A stretch of DNA of 64,000 nucleotides from Nocardiopsis algeriensis. Lineage in GTDB: Bacteria > Actinomycetota > Actinomycetes > Streptosporangiales > Streptosporangiaceae. Shown here in pieces: positions 7,972 to 19,300 of this stretch. A program made the translations under genes and the position numbers. Where the stretch lies: NCBI RefSeq assembly GCF_014203695.1, contig NZ_JACHJO010000003.1:191272-255271 (forward strand), written 5' to 3'. Position 1 is the stretch's first letter. The number at the start of each line of letters is the position of its first letter. The notes beneath the pieces are model-generated. The model searched no databases and had not been told where the DNA came from. It saw nothing but the letters and a program-made list of their open reading frames with translations.

Positions 7972-10900
7972 GTGAGTACGATCCTCGTCCGCCGTCCGCC
8001 CCGGCGGCCCGGGCCCGACCTGCCCTCGGGGGAGATCACCCTCCAGGAGCCCCCCGAGCTCTCCGAACCGCAGTCGAGCATGTCGTCGCTGTTCATGTAC
8101 CTGCCGATGGCCCTGACCTCCATGGCGATGGTGCTGCTGTTCATCCGCCCCGGAGGCGGCGGGAGCACCGCCATGCCCTACCTGGCCGGCGGCATGATGC
8201 TCGTGGGCGCCGTGGTCATGCTCGGCGGCCAGTACGTGCGCGCCCTCCTGGAGCGCAGGCAGAAGCTCAACGACGACCGCCGCGACTACCTGCGCTATCT
8301 CAAGCAGATGCGCGTCCGCCTGCGGGAGGTCGTCACCGAGCAGCGCGACGCCATGCTCTGGCGGGCACCCCACCCCGACGCCCTGTGGTCGATCGTGCGC
8401 ACCTCCCGCCTGTGGGAGCGCCGTTCCGACGACGAGGACTTCGCCGAGGTGCGCGTCGCCGTCGGCGAACAGGCCCTGGCCATGGACATCTCCCCGGTCT
8501 CCTCCAAGCCCGTGGAGGACCTCGAACCCCTCAGCGCCCACGCCCTGCGCCGCTTCATCCGCGCCTACGGCACCGTCGAGGACCAGCCGGTCCAGGTGTA
8601 CCTGCGCGGCTACGCCCGCATCACCCTGCGCGGCGACCTGGCCGCCTCCCGCGCTCTCGTGCGCGCCCTCCTGGGGCAGCTGGCCGTCTTCCACGCCCAC
8701 GACGAACTGCGGATCGCGGTGTGCGCCTCGGAGGAGGCGCTGCCCCACTGGTCGTGGACCAAGTGGCTGCCGCACACCCAGCACCCCACCGCCCGCGACG
8801 GCGCGGGAGCCGCCCGCCTGCTGTGCACCGACGCCTCGGAACTGGAGCAGCTCCTGGGCGCCGACCTCGCCGACCGCCCGCGCTTCGACCCCACCGCGAT
8901 CCCCAGCAGGGAGGAGCCCTTCACCGTCGTCGTCGTGGACGGCGGCCGGATCCCGCCGGGTTCGCGGCTGCTGGGCGGCGGATACCGCAACGCCGTCGTC
9001 GTCGACGTCGCCGACCCCATGCCGCCCGAGGACGACCCCTACACGCTGGCCCTGAGGGTGGAGCCCGACCGCCTGGTCATGCTCTCCCGGGACAACACCG
9101 GACGCGACACCGAGGAGGTGCTGGGCCGCCCCGACTCCCTCGGCCCCACCCGGGCCGCATCCCTGGCCCGCCTGCTCGCCCCCTACCGGATCGGCATGGC
9201 CGTCGAGGTCACCGAACCGCTCACCACCGACTTCGAGCTCACCACCCTGCTCGGTGTCGCCGACCTGCACGGCCACGACACCGAGCGGATGTGGAGCGAA
9301 CTGCACCCCAAGGACCGGCTGCGCGTCCCCATCGGCATGACCTCCGACGGCGCGCCGCTGGAACTCGACCTCAAGGAGTCCGCGCTGGGCGGCATGGGCC
9401 CGCACGGCATGCTCATCGGCGCCACCGGCTCGGGCAAGAGCGAGCTGCTGCGCACCCTCGTGCTGGGGCTCGCCCTCACCCATTCCTCCGAGACCCTCAA
9501 CTTCGTGCTCGTCGACTTCAAGGGCGGCGCCACGTTCATCGGCCTCGACGGCCTCCGGCACACCTCGGCGCTCATCACCAACCTGGCCGACGAGGCGATC
9601 CTGGTCGACCGCATGCAGGACGCCCTGCACGGAGAGCTCGTGCGCCGCCAGGAGCAGCTGCGCGCGGCCGGCAACTTCAGTTCCGTCCACGAGTACGAGA
9701 AGGCCCGCGAGTCCGACCCGTCCATGGCGCCGATGCCCACCCTGTTCGTGGTCGTCGACGAGTTCAGCGAGCTGCTCGCCGCCCACCGCGACTTCATGGA
9801 CCTGTTCGTGATGATCGGGCGCCTGGGCCGCAGCCTGGGCGTCCACCTGCTGCTGGCCTCCCAGCGCCTGGACGAGGGCCGCATGCACCAGCTGGAGGGC
9901 CACCTGTCGTACCGGATCGCGCTGCGTACCTTCTCCGCCATCGAGAGCCGGGGCGTCCTGGGGGTGCCCGACGCCCACCAGCTGCCCTCCGCCCCCGGCA
10001 ACGGCTTCCTCAAGACCGACACCGAGACCCTCACCCGCTTCAAGGCCGCCTACGTCTCGGGCCCCTACCGGACCCGGCGGCGGGCCGCGAGCAGGTCCGC
10101 CGCCGGCGGCGAGGTGGTGCTCTTCACCGACACCGCCGTGCCCCGGGACGAGCCCGAACCCGAACCCGTCGACCAGGAGCAGGAGGAGAGCACCGCGACC
10201 CTCCTGGACATCGCCCTGGACCGCCTCTCCGGGCAGGGGCCCGCCGCCCGCGAGGTGTGGCTGCCGCCGCTGGACGTGCCGCCGCTGCTCGACGAGCTGC
10301 TCGCCATGGTCGGCACGCAGGTGCCCGAGGGCGGCCTGGCCTGGGGGGACGAGACCTTCCTGACCGTGCCGCTCGGCATCGTCGACCGCCCCTTCGAACA
10401 CCTGCGCCTGCCCCTGGTCGCCGACCTGTCCGGCGCCGGCGGCCACGTGGGCATCGCGGGCGGACCGCAGAGCGGCAAGAGCACGATGCTGGCCACGCTC
10501 GTCCTCGCCCTGGCGGTGCGCAACACCCCCGCCCAGGTGCAGTTCTACGGCATCGACTGCGGCGGCGGCGTCCTGAACTCGCTCAGCGGCCTGCCGCACG
10601 TGGGCAGCGTCGCGTCGCGCACCGACGAGCGGCGCATCAACCGCACCGTCATGGAGATGCACGAGCTGCTCACCCGGCGCGAGGCCCTCTTCGCCGAACA
10701 CGGCGTCGACTCGATGAACACCTACCGCAGGCGCCGCGCGGCCGGGGAGTTCGCCGACGACCCCCACGGCGACGTCTTCCTCCTCATCGACGGCTGGGGC
10801 ACCATCCGCCAGGACCACATGGACCTGGTCGCGCCCATCGTCCAGCTCGTCCAGCGCGGCCTCAACTACGGCCTGCACGTCGTGGTCGCCTCACCGCGCT

Positions 10901-11931
10901 GGGCCGACTTCCACACCGGCGTCCGCGACCTGATGGGCACGCGCTTCGAGCTGCGCCTGGGCGATCCCGTCGACTCGATGGTGCACATGCGCGCCGCCCA
11001 GACCGTCCCGCGCGTACCCGGCCGCGGCATCACCGAGGACAAGTACCACTTCCTCACCGGACTGCCCCGCGCCGACGGCCGCCCCGACCCGGTGACCCTG
11101 TCGGTGGGCACGGCCGAACTCGTCGAGCGCGTGCGCGCCGCCTGGGACGGACCCGCGGCGCCGCCGGTGCGCACCCTGCCCCCGAAGCTGTACGCCTCCG
11201 AACTGCCTCCGTCGGAACTGACCGAAGCCGGCGGACTCAAGGTGCCGCTGGGGCTGGAGAGCCGCCGGATGCAGCCGTTCTGGCACGACTTCGGCACGAC
11301 CCCCCACCTGCTCGTGGTCGGCGACACCGAGACCGGCAAGACCACCCTGCTGCGGCACGTCACCAACGCGATCCGGCGGCACTACGATCCCTCCACCGCC
11401 AGGGTCGTGCTCGCCGACCAGCGCCGCCGGCTCTACGACGCCGTGCCCAAGGAGATGCAGCTGGGCTACGCGGTCTCGGCCGACAGCGTCAAGGAGATGA
11501 TGGCGGCCGCGGCACAGGCCATGAAGGTGCGCCTGCCCGGCCCCGACATCACCCCCGACCGCATCCGCAGACGCGACTGGTGGACCGGGCCCGAGCTGTT
11601 CATCGTCATCGACGACCTGGAGATGGTCTCCGGCAGCGGCCCCAACCCCCTGGCACCGCTCCTGCCGATGCTCACCCAGGGCGCGGAGATCGGCCTGCAC
11701 GTGATCATCGCCCACGCCGCGGGCGGTTTCGGGCGGGCCTCCTCGGACCCCGTCGTCCGGTCGCTCATCGACTTCAACACACCGAGCATCATGCTGTCCT
11801 GCCCGCCCTCCGAGGGCATGCTGTTCGGCAACATCCGCGCCCGCACCATGCCTCCGGGCCGGGCCCTGTGGATCTCGCGCCGCGACCCGGTGGAGGTCCA
11901 GCTCGCCATCGCCGAGGGCGCCGAGGAGTGA
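7972..11931 (+). CDS. eccC: type VII secretion ATPase EccC (fused three FtsK/SpoIIIE domains)
   Basis: I start the gene at GTG 7972 (1319 aa). It has AAGGAGG 11 bp upstream and begins with the conserved STILVRRPPR stretch; the frame is open to ATG 7825, but that extension looks non-coding. Two membrane helices lie near residues 38-85. Three P-loops are visible: GATGSGKS (~residue 483), GGPQSGKS (~830) and GDTETGKT (~1118). Domain 1 keeps a full Walker B with catalytic Glu (FVVVDEF). Domain 2 has LLIDGW without the Glu, and domain 3 has FIVIDDLE. This single-chain form corresponds to EccCa plus EccCb of mycobacteria. The protein binds Esx export signals and powers translocation. It is divergent from eccD and convergent with the mycosin gene. 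Confidence 0.95.
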   Translation: MSTILVRRPPRRPGPDLPSGEITLQEPPELSEPQSSMSSLFMYLPMALTSMAMVLLFIRPGGGGSTAMPYLAGGMMLVGAVVMLGGQYVRALLERRQKLNDDRRDYLRYLKQMRVRLREVVTEQRDAMLWRAPHPDALWSIVRTSRLWERRSDDEDFAEVRVAVGEQALAMDISPVSSKPVEDLEPLSAHALRRFIRAYGTVEDQPVQVYLRGYARITLRGDLAASRALVRALLGQLAVFHAHDELRIAVCASEEALPHWSWTKWLPHTQHPTARDGAGAARLLCTDASELEQLLGADLADRPRFDPTAIPSREEPFTVVVVDGGRIPPGSRLLGGGYRNAVVVDVADPMPPEDDPYTLALRVEPDRLVMLSRDNTGRDTEEVLGRPDSLGPTRAASLARLLAPYRIGMAVEVTEPLTTDFELTTLLGVADLHGHDTERMWSELHPKDRLRVPIGMTSDGAPLELDLKESALGGMGPHGMLIGATGSGKSELLRTLVLGLALTHSSETLNFVLVDFKGGATFIGLDGLRHTSALITNLADEAILVDRMQDALHGELVRRQEQLRAAGNFSSVHEYEKARESDPSMAPMPTLFVVVDEFSELLAAHRDFMDLFVMIGRLGRSLGVHLLLASQRLDEGRMHQLEGHLSYRIALRTFSAIESRGVLGVPDAHQLPSAPGNGFLKTDTETLTRFKAAYVSGPYRTRRRAASRSAAGGEVVLFTDTAVPRDEPEPEPVDQEQEESTATLLDIALDRLSGQGPAAREVWLPPLDVPPLLDELLAMVGTQVPEGGLAWGDETFLTVPLGIVDRPFEHLRLPLVADLSGAGGHVGIAGGPQSGKSTMLATLVLALAVRNTPAQVQFYGIDCGGGVLNSLSGLPHVGSVASRTDERRINRTVMEMHELLTRREALFAEHGVDSMNTYRRRRAAGEFADDPHGDVFLLIDGWGTIRQDHMDLVAPIVQLVQRGLNYGLHVVVASPRWADFHTGVRDLMGTRFELRLGDPVDSMVHMRAAQTVPRVPGRGITEDKYHFLTGLPRADGRPDPVTLSVGTAELVERVRAAWDGPAAPPVRTLPPKLYASELPPSELTEAGGLKVPLGLESRRMQPFWHDFGTTPHLLVVGDTETGKTTLLRHVTNAIRRHYDPSTARVVLADQRRRLYDAVPKEMQLGYAVSADSVKEMMAAAAQAMKVRLPGPDITPDRIRRRDWWTGPELFIVIDDLEMVSGSGPNPLAPLLPMLTQGAEIGLHVIIAHAAGGFGRASSDPVVRSLIDFNTPSIMLSCPPSEGMLFGNIRARTMPPGRALWISRRDPVEVQLAIAEGAEE

Positions 11932-11951
11932 GCCCCCGCTTCCCGTCCGAC

Positions 11952-11975
11952 GATCCTGCACTCGGGAGCAGGATC
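11952..11975. terminator. hairpin between convergent eccC and mycosin genes
   Basis: GATCCTGC at 11952-11959 pairs perfectly with GCAGGATC at 11968-11975 around an 8-nt loop. It sits in the 80-bp gap between two converging genes. There is no clear T-tract, which is common for actinomycete terminators. Confidence 0.6.
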
Positions 11976-12011
11976 ACGTCAGGACAGGGGAGGGCCTGCC
12001 CGAACACGCTC

Positions 12012-13244
12012 TCAGCCTTCGACCGGCTCGCCCGGGGAAGCGGGGCGCCGGCCGCGGGCCCGGCCCCGCCGGACCGCCGCGCCGCCCAGGACGCACAGCA
12101 CGATCAGCAGCACCGACCCGGCCACCACGGCCGCGGTCGGAACCTCCCGCAGGGAACCCCGCGGTGAGGGGCCGGCGGTGAACGGCTCCCCCGGGACCCC
12201 GGCGGCGGCCCCGTCCCCCGACTCGGCCATCGCACCCAGCGGGTCGATCCGGCCGCTGCCCCGCAGCGGGTCCGCCGCCCCCAGAGGGGAGGGATAGGCG
12301 GTGGACACCAGGCGCTCGCGCACCTCCCGCGCCGACAGCTCCGGCTCGCGCGCCATGAGCAGCGCGGCGGACCCGGCCGCGAACGCCGCCGCCACGCCGT
12401 CGCCCGAAGCGGCGGCGTGCCCGCCCCCGGGCGCCGTTCCCACCACCCGGTCACCGGGGGCGGTCAGGTCCACCCGGGCCAGGTCACCGGACGGCAGCAG
12501 CACAGGTGCCCGGGCGACAGGGGCGCCGTCCACGTCGTGGGCGGCCACGCTCAGGACCGACTCCTCCTGCGCCGGATACCCGGGCAGGAGCCCCTGCGAC
12601 GTCGCGACCGTGGCCGGGGCCACGACCAGCACGTCGGCCTCGGCCGCCTCGGCCGCGGCTGCCTCCAGTTCCGGGGAGTCCTCCCAGGTACCCGTCCCCA
12701 CCAGCACCACCCGGGCCCCGGACTCCACCGCACGCCCGATTCCGTCGGCGATCTCCTCCGCCGAGGCCAGACCGGTGCCGGCGTCCCCGGTCGGCAGGAC
12801 CCTCAGCGACGCCCCCGGTGCCACACCGACCAGGCCGCTGCCCTCGACCGGACGCGCGGAGACCACTCCGGCCAGGAAGGTGCCGAAGCCGAGGCAGTCG
12901 GATCCGCCCCCCTCCACGGCCTCCGACAGCGCGGGAACGCCACCGTCCGCCGCGGTGGCCAGCAGCGCGACCTCCACCCCTTGGCCCGTGCTCAGCTCGT
13001 GGGCCCCCGCCAGGCCGAGGAAGGAGTGCGTCCACGGGGTCTGGTCCACCGTCTCCCCGCTCTCCCCGGCGCACGCCTCGTCCGCCCCCTTGAACGGGTG
13101 GACCTGGGGAAGGGGAGCGGGGTCGCCGGTCGGGTCCGCGGCCGCCGGGACGGTCAGGGCGGGCGAGCACAGCGCCAGTGCCGCGGCCGCCGCACATGCG
13201 GCCGCGCGCTGCCGTGTCCTGCCCGGTTCGGTGTTCTCGGTCAA
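12012..13244 (-). CDS. mycosin-like S8 protein lacking the catalytic triad (pseudoprotease)
   Basis: 410 aa with the MycP layout: signal peptide (~1-36, ending PAAADP), subtilisin-like domain (~75-335), C-terminal membrane helix (~370-392) and a short basic tail. The fold landmarks are clear, but all three active-site positions are changed. Asp is Ala96 in VALLATAAD (normally VAxxDTG), His is Phe120 in GFGTFLAG (normally GHGTxVAG), and Ser is Gly283 in SGDGVAAAF (normally SGTSxAAP); I checked the Gly283 codon. The oxyanion Asn region is also altered (LVGTGTW). Mycosins stabilise the ESX membrane complex independently of proteolysis, so a structural cap role is plausible. It is the last gene after the two giants, 97 bp downstream of the nearer one. 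The coding frame is intact, which argues against a pseudogene. Confidence 0.85.
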   Translation of the reverse strand: MTENTEPGRTRQRAAACAAAAALALCSPALTVPAAADPTGDPAPLPQVHPFKGADEACAGESGETVDQTPWTHSFLGLAGAHELSTGQGVEVALLATAADGGVPALSEAVEGGGSDCLGFGTFLAGVVSARPVEGSGLVGVAPGASLRVLPTGDAGTGLASAEEIADGIGRAVESGARVVLVGTGTWEDSPELEAAAAEAAEADVLVVAPATVATSQGLLPGYPAQEESVLSVAAHDVDGAPVARAPVLLPSGDLARVDLTAPGDRVVGTAPGGGHAAASGDGVAAAFAAGSAALLMAREPELSAREVRERLVSTAYPSPLGAADPLRGSGRIDPLGAMAESGDGAAAGVPGEPFTAGPSPRGSLREVPTAAVVAGSVLLIVLCVLGGAAVRRGRARGRRPASPGEPVEG

Positions 13245-13341
13245 CGCGTGTGCACTCCAGACTTTCGGGGGGCCTGCCCGCCGTCCTGTGTCGGGATCCA
13301 GGTCTCGCCGGCGGGCTCCGCTCCATTCTGCCCGGCCGCCG

Positions 13342-16300
13342 TCACCCCGTTGCCGGGGTCCTGCGGTTCCTCGCGGGAACGAGGTTGAGCTCGGAGTTGA
13401 ACCTCTCGGCGAGGTCGGGCAGGCCGGCCCCCGCCGGCGGCTCCCCCGCGTCGGCGGCCTCCTCCTGGACGGTGTCGGGGGGCGCGCCGCCGCTCACGGT
13501 CGGCGGTCGGGAACGCTCTGGCGCGGGGGGCAGCGCGGCCAGCCCCTCACGCAGTGTGCCGAGCCCTTCCACCCAGGCGTCGATCGCCTGTTGGAACGCG
13601 TCGAGCGCGGCGAGGTACGTGTCCTCCAGCTCCTTGTACCGGTCGCGCGCGGCACCGTCGCCCGAGGCCGCCCACCTGTCGGCCGCAGGGTCCAGTGCGA
13701 ACCGGGCCTTGAGGTACTTCTTCTCCGTGTCCTTGAGGTTCTTCTGCAGCACGGCGAAGTCGGCGGTCAGCCGGTCGACGGCCGCGGCCCTGTCCGGGGT
13801 GAGGACGCCCAGCCTCTCCGCGTCACCCCGGCTGATCCAGACGGTCGTCCTCGCCCGGGCCTCCCTCGTCCGCCAGGTGCTCGGAGGAGGAGCCGGGGCC
13901 GGGGCGGCCCCGGCTCCGAGGGCAGCGCGGAACCTGTCGGCGCTCCACCGGCCGGCCTCGGCGGCCTTCTCGCCCACGTACCGGGCCGTGCGCCTGTACC
14001 ACGGTCCGCGCTCCCGCGAACTGGCGGTGGCGACCCAGCGGGTGTCCATCTCCACCAGGTAGGCCGGGCCGGTGCGGACGCGGTCGGAATGCGGAGGCTC
14101 CTTGGGTTTGCTGCCGCGTGCGGTGTCTCCTCCCGAGACCGACGACGACTGGTGGCCGGCCGCTCCGTGGTGGACACCGGTCACCGCTTCCGTGTCCGAG
14201 CGGCCCGAGGGGCGCTCGGACATGCCCATGGCCGTCGTGGTCGAAGCGTCCCGGGCCGGGGAGAACGTCCTGCCCGACTCCGAGGAGTCGGTCAGGCGGA
14301 TGTTCGGGTTGAAGTCCAGGATCCGCGCGGACCCGGGGTCCGGTACGGCGCGAAGGGCCCAGGTGGTCCGGCCGAGGTCGAGCATCTCGATGCCCTCGGG
14401 GGCGTTGGCGTCGAGGAACAGGGCCTTGAGGGCGAGGGGGCTGAGACTCTGCTCCAGTGTGTTGTTCCGGGAGTTCAGCGCCAGTTTTTCCGCCACGTGC
14501 CTGCGAGCCGAGTCGACGGCCCCGGGGGTGTGGCGCCCGTCCGTGACGGAGCCGGCGGGAGGAGTCCACCCCAGGGATTCGGCCACGACGACGTTCACGG
14601 TGTCGCGGATGTCCTGTCCGCGGTTCTCCACGCCCACGGGCAGCAGCACGGCCCCGCCGACGTCGCCCCGCCCGTGGGGATCGTTGGCCTCGGTCCAGGC
14701 GCGCAGCGTGTCGGCGGAGGAGTGGTGGACGGCGGTGGCGGGGTTCTCCGGAGCCGTGGCGCCGGGCGTGCCGGTCCGTGCGTCGGGCGCGTGGCCGCCG
14801 CGCCCGAAGTCCAGGTAGGGGGCCGGATAGAGCCCCTCCACCCGCCCCGACTCCTCGGTGGCGGTGAAGTCCCGCCGTGTCCCCGGAAGCTCCGACAGTA
14901 CGGTGTTGGCCGCCCCCTGCTTCTCGGATATGTGCAGGTCGATGCGTAGGCTCGTGTCCATCGACACCCTGGCGTAGGGCGTCTCCATGGTCAGGCCGAC
15001 AGACCGCTTGCCGGTGTCCTTGACGGTGTCGCTGCCACCCCTCGTGCCCGTCGCGGAGGCGTCGCCGTACAGGCCCATGACGTACGGACGGCTCGGTGGG
15101 GCGGAATCCGGGACCTGGTCCCCGCCGGGGCGGGGCAGGGGGGCGAGCAGCCCTCCCTGCGCGCCGGCGACGGCGGATCTCTCGTCCCCCTCCTGGATCT
15201 TGGCCGAGTCCTCCCGGCCCTGCTTCTGCCGGTACTCGGTGTTGCCGCCCAGGTACTTGATCCGGGTACCGGTCGTCTCCAGACCCAGGGTGACGGTCGC
15301 GTCCAGGGACAGGGGGGCCGTCGTGGGGGAGTTGAGGTGGCGGACGGAGTGGTCGATGGCCCGGACCTTCACCGGGATCGGGGCGCCCGAGTTCGGGTTG
15401 AGACCCGTGTGGGTGGTGAGGGCGTGCAGGATGTTCTCCCGGCTCTCCCCGGTCAGTTCCCATCCCTGTTCCGCCAGCCGGTTGGCGAGTGTCTGCAGTG
15501 CGCGGCCGGGGTCGGCGGGCCGGATGAGCTTGCCCGAGTCCTCGAACCCCGGCCGCAGCCGGACACCCTGCGGTTCCTCCGGTCCGGGCTGGGAAGACCT
15601 GGTCAGGGTGCCGTCCCGGTTCTCCACGACCCTGTCCTCGACCAGGCCCTCCCGGTGGGCGTCGCGCACGTGTATCAGGCCGGTGACGAGGCCGGACACC
15701 CTGGCCTGCCAGCCCCGGTAGCGTGCGGTCCGCGGAAACGTCGGCCCGATGCTCCAGTTCTTGACGAACTCCACGGCCTGGGTGACACGGCCCGACGCGG
15801 AGTAGGAGTAGGACATCTCGATCTTGGGATGGAACTCGACCGTCTCGGAGTACTTCGACGAGACCTTGCTGCTCGAGTAGCGGTCGAACAGGCTCAGGCC
15901 CGCCGAGGGGCCGGCCTGCAGCAGCGGGGCCGTGGCCGAGTCGGGCGCGTCCGGCGGGGCGCCTGTGCCGTCCGCGGAGGACCGGAGCGGGTTGGGGTTG
16001 TAGCGGCCGGCACCGGGAAAGCGCAGTGCCAGGTCCCTGCGCCGACCCGATTTGGTGAACACCTCGGCGGTGTTCTTGCCCTTCCAGACGATCGCGCCCT
16101 CGGCCTGCTCGAAGCGGTCGACGGAGTCGATGTCGAACGTGGTGGCCATCGTCGCGCGGATGTCGTGGGGGGACAGCAGCCCGCCGCTCATCTCCGTGCG
16201 TGCGCGCAGGCCGCTGGAGGAGTGCAGGGCCGGGTTGCCCGCGAGGTTCTCGGGGGAGAGGAGGTGTGCGTAGAACTGGGCGCCGCCCTGGCTGCCGAGC

Positions 16301-19300
16301 AGGAAGTGGCGCAGCTTGCGCGCGAAGCCGAACCTGCCCGGGGTGCGCCGGACACCGTCGCGCCCCTCCCAGGGAGGAACCGGGGAGAAGTTCGCGTAGG
16401 CGGCCTCGAGCAATGTGCTCACCGGGTTGCCGTCACCGGTGGTGAACCTGGTGTTGACGTGTTCGACGGTCGCGCCCAGATCGCGGGCCGCGTCGGTGCG
16501 GCGCTGCTGGACCGTGCGCGTGTCGGGCCGGTTCCGCTCGCCGGTGTCCCGGTGGCCACCGCCTGCCCCGGGTGCCGCCTGCTCCCCGTTGGCCGGGGGC
16601 TGCCGGGTCGCCTCCCTGCCGAGGAAGTTCCTGATCTTCCCGGACACGTCCCGGGTCTTGTGCACGTGGTCCGGTTCCGGTGCCGTGCGGCCCTCGATGA
16701 TCTCCTGCGCCTGGTCGACGGGTATCGGCCGGATGTCGGTGACCTGGGCCGGGCCGGTGCCGCGTCCCTGCTGTCCGCCGTCGGCGACGGCCCTGGGGGT
16801 GTCCAGTGTCAGCAGGGCCCGGACCGGTTCGTCGAACAGGTCGATCCCGCGCTCGTGCTCCGGGGTGTCGACCGGCACCGTGCCGACGTCGTCGTTCTCG
16901 TGGAGCTTCGCCGAGATGCGGACATCGGAGTTCCAGACGCTGGAGCCCTCCGGGTACTGGACGATCTCCTCGCTCTGGGTCTTGACGCCGACGCCCCGTC
17001 CGTCTCCCGTGGAACTGCTGAACTGCAGCGTGGCCGAGGCCAGACCGCCGTCCTCGGGGTTGCCGGCCGCGTCGAGGGCGTTTCCCTTGCGGACGTAGGC
17101 GCCGGTCGTGCCCCGTACCGTCTTGCGGAACTGCGACCCGGAGCCGCTGGTGCGCTCCGACGCCCCGGTGTACTCGCCGCCGGTTCCCCTCCTCGTGTCC
17201 CCGGCATGGCGCAGGGCACCGAAGCCGGCGGTGACGCGCACTGTCACGAACGGCGGACGGATCACCTCCCGGCCCGAGGCGAAGAGGGCGGAGGGGCTGA
17301 ACCTCCGCGATTCGATCAGATGGACGGCGATCCCCTTCAGCGCCATGTCGTCCGCGCCGCTCTTGAGGCTCGCCGCGGAGATCGCGTCCATGACCCGGTG
17401 GGTGTTGAAGACGGCGATGTCGTGGTCGCGCCGAAACGGCCGGTGCTCGCGGAGGGAACCGCTGAAGAACTCCCCGTCCGGGCGCCCCGGCCTGCGCGCG
17501 AAGTCGGCCCTGCTCCTGGACAGGTCGGGCAGCACCAGCCCCGGGCGCTTGTCGGCCAGTGCCGTCAGCACCCGGTGGGTGATCTCCTGGTAGAGGGTGC
17601 GCTGCTGTCCTCCGACCTCCCGGTACTGGCTTCCGTCCGGCCAGGTGAACTCGCGGGGGACCGCTCCGTGCAGGGTGGTCGGGTGCTCCTCGGCCAGGTT
17701 GGGCCGGGGCGGTCGCGGAGCGGTGCCGCCGCTCTCCGGCCCTGTGCTCCCTCCTGCGGCGGTGGGCGTGCCCTCCGCGGGTGCGGCGGGGTTCCGGTTG
17801 CCTGCGAGCGCGCTTCCTCCTCCGCCGGCGGGGTCCGTCCGCGCCGGCACCTTGTCCGACGGAGCCTCGCCCTTCATCATCCGCACCTCCTCGTCGGTGA
17901 GGATCTCGACGCTGTCGCCGTGGAAGCGGTACGTCCGGGGTTCCCCGTCGAAGTGCACGTAGTAGGTGCGCCGGACGTCGTAGGCGGACGAGGGGGTCTT
18001 GCCGTAGTTCATCCGGTTGGCAGAACCGGAGGAGGACCGCGTGCTCTCGTCGGTCGACCTGCCGCGCAGACCGCCTTCGACCGCGATCGCGTCCACGCGC
18101 GCTCTGTACCTGTCGCCCGGCGCCCCGGCGTCGACGCTGACACCTCCGCCGAAGGTGCCGCCCAGGATGTCGCTGTGCTTGGTCGAGGTTCCGCTCTCCC
18201 GCTCGGTCCTGTTGCCCTTGATGTACTTGGCGGGCGGAACGGAGTGGTCCTTCGGGCTGTAGGAGGTCGGTACGGAGGTGAGAGCGACCAGCCGGCTGGT
18301 ACCCGAGGGGTCGGTGACGGCGAAGACCGCGGAATCGTTGGTCATCTTCGGCAGGTTGTTGCGCAGGGCCTTGTCCCCGAACTTCTCCTCCACCTGCTGG
18401 TGGAAGAGGTCCAGGCGCCTCTGGCGGCGCTCCTCCGCCCCCGGGTCGACCGCGTCCAGCGCCGACCTCCACCACGCGCGGTGCCGGTCGGGGGGCCAGA
18501 GGTGGTCGCGGACCCAGTCGGCCAAGGGCTTGCCGGGGGACGGGCTGCTCCGGTCGCCGGAGAGGAGGGGCCCCACCCAGACGGGATGGCCGTTGCCCGC
18601 GTGAGGGCTCGGCTGCCGGGGGTCCTCTCCCGGGCGGCCTCCTCGGCCGTTCCCTTCCTGGTTTCCCCTTTCCGGGGTGCTTCCTGCCCGGTCCCCGTTC
18701 CTCTGCTCCCTGCGTGCGAAGGGGTCGGTGACGTCGAAGCCGCCCTCCACACCCTTGCCGGTGACCGTGCCCGGCAGGACCAGGATCAGACCGTTGGCGG
18801 AGGGCGCCTCCACGTTCACCGGGGGGAGGCCGTCGTCGGGTCCTCCGCCCGGGCCGTCCTCCGGTGCCATGGTGAAGGACATGGTCACGTCGGAGACATA
18901 GATCTCCGGTTTGCCCTTGATCTCGTAGCTGCTGTACCCGTCGTACAGGATCGAGGTGCTCTGCCCGGTCGCGCGCTGGCGCGTTCCTCCGGTGAGGGTG
19001 AAGAGGAAGCGCGGACCCAGGGCTCCTGCTCGGGGAGGGCCGATGAGCAGCGGCGAGACCTGGAAACCGATGCCGACGTACTTGTTGCCGCCGTGGACGC
19101 CGCTGCTCTCCGCGGGGTTGCCCTCACCGGCCTCGTCGACCAGTTTCAACTCGGGGGCGGCCGAGCCCTCCTGGGCCGCTTCCGAGGGTGCGTGGTGAAA
19201 GAGGCCGTCGGTGGGACGCAGCTCCACCCGCACCTGCCAGGTGGAGCCGTCCGCCCGGAGGGCCGCGGTCCGGAAACCGCCCGGCCGGAAGAACGCGGTC

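Noticed and set aside
12012..13244. Calling the mycosin a pseudogene
   Set aside because: Signal peptide, scaffold and membrane anchor are intact with no frameshift; loss of the catalytic residues alone does not make it a pseudogene.
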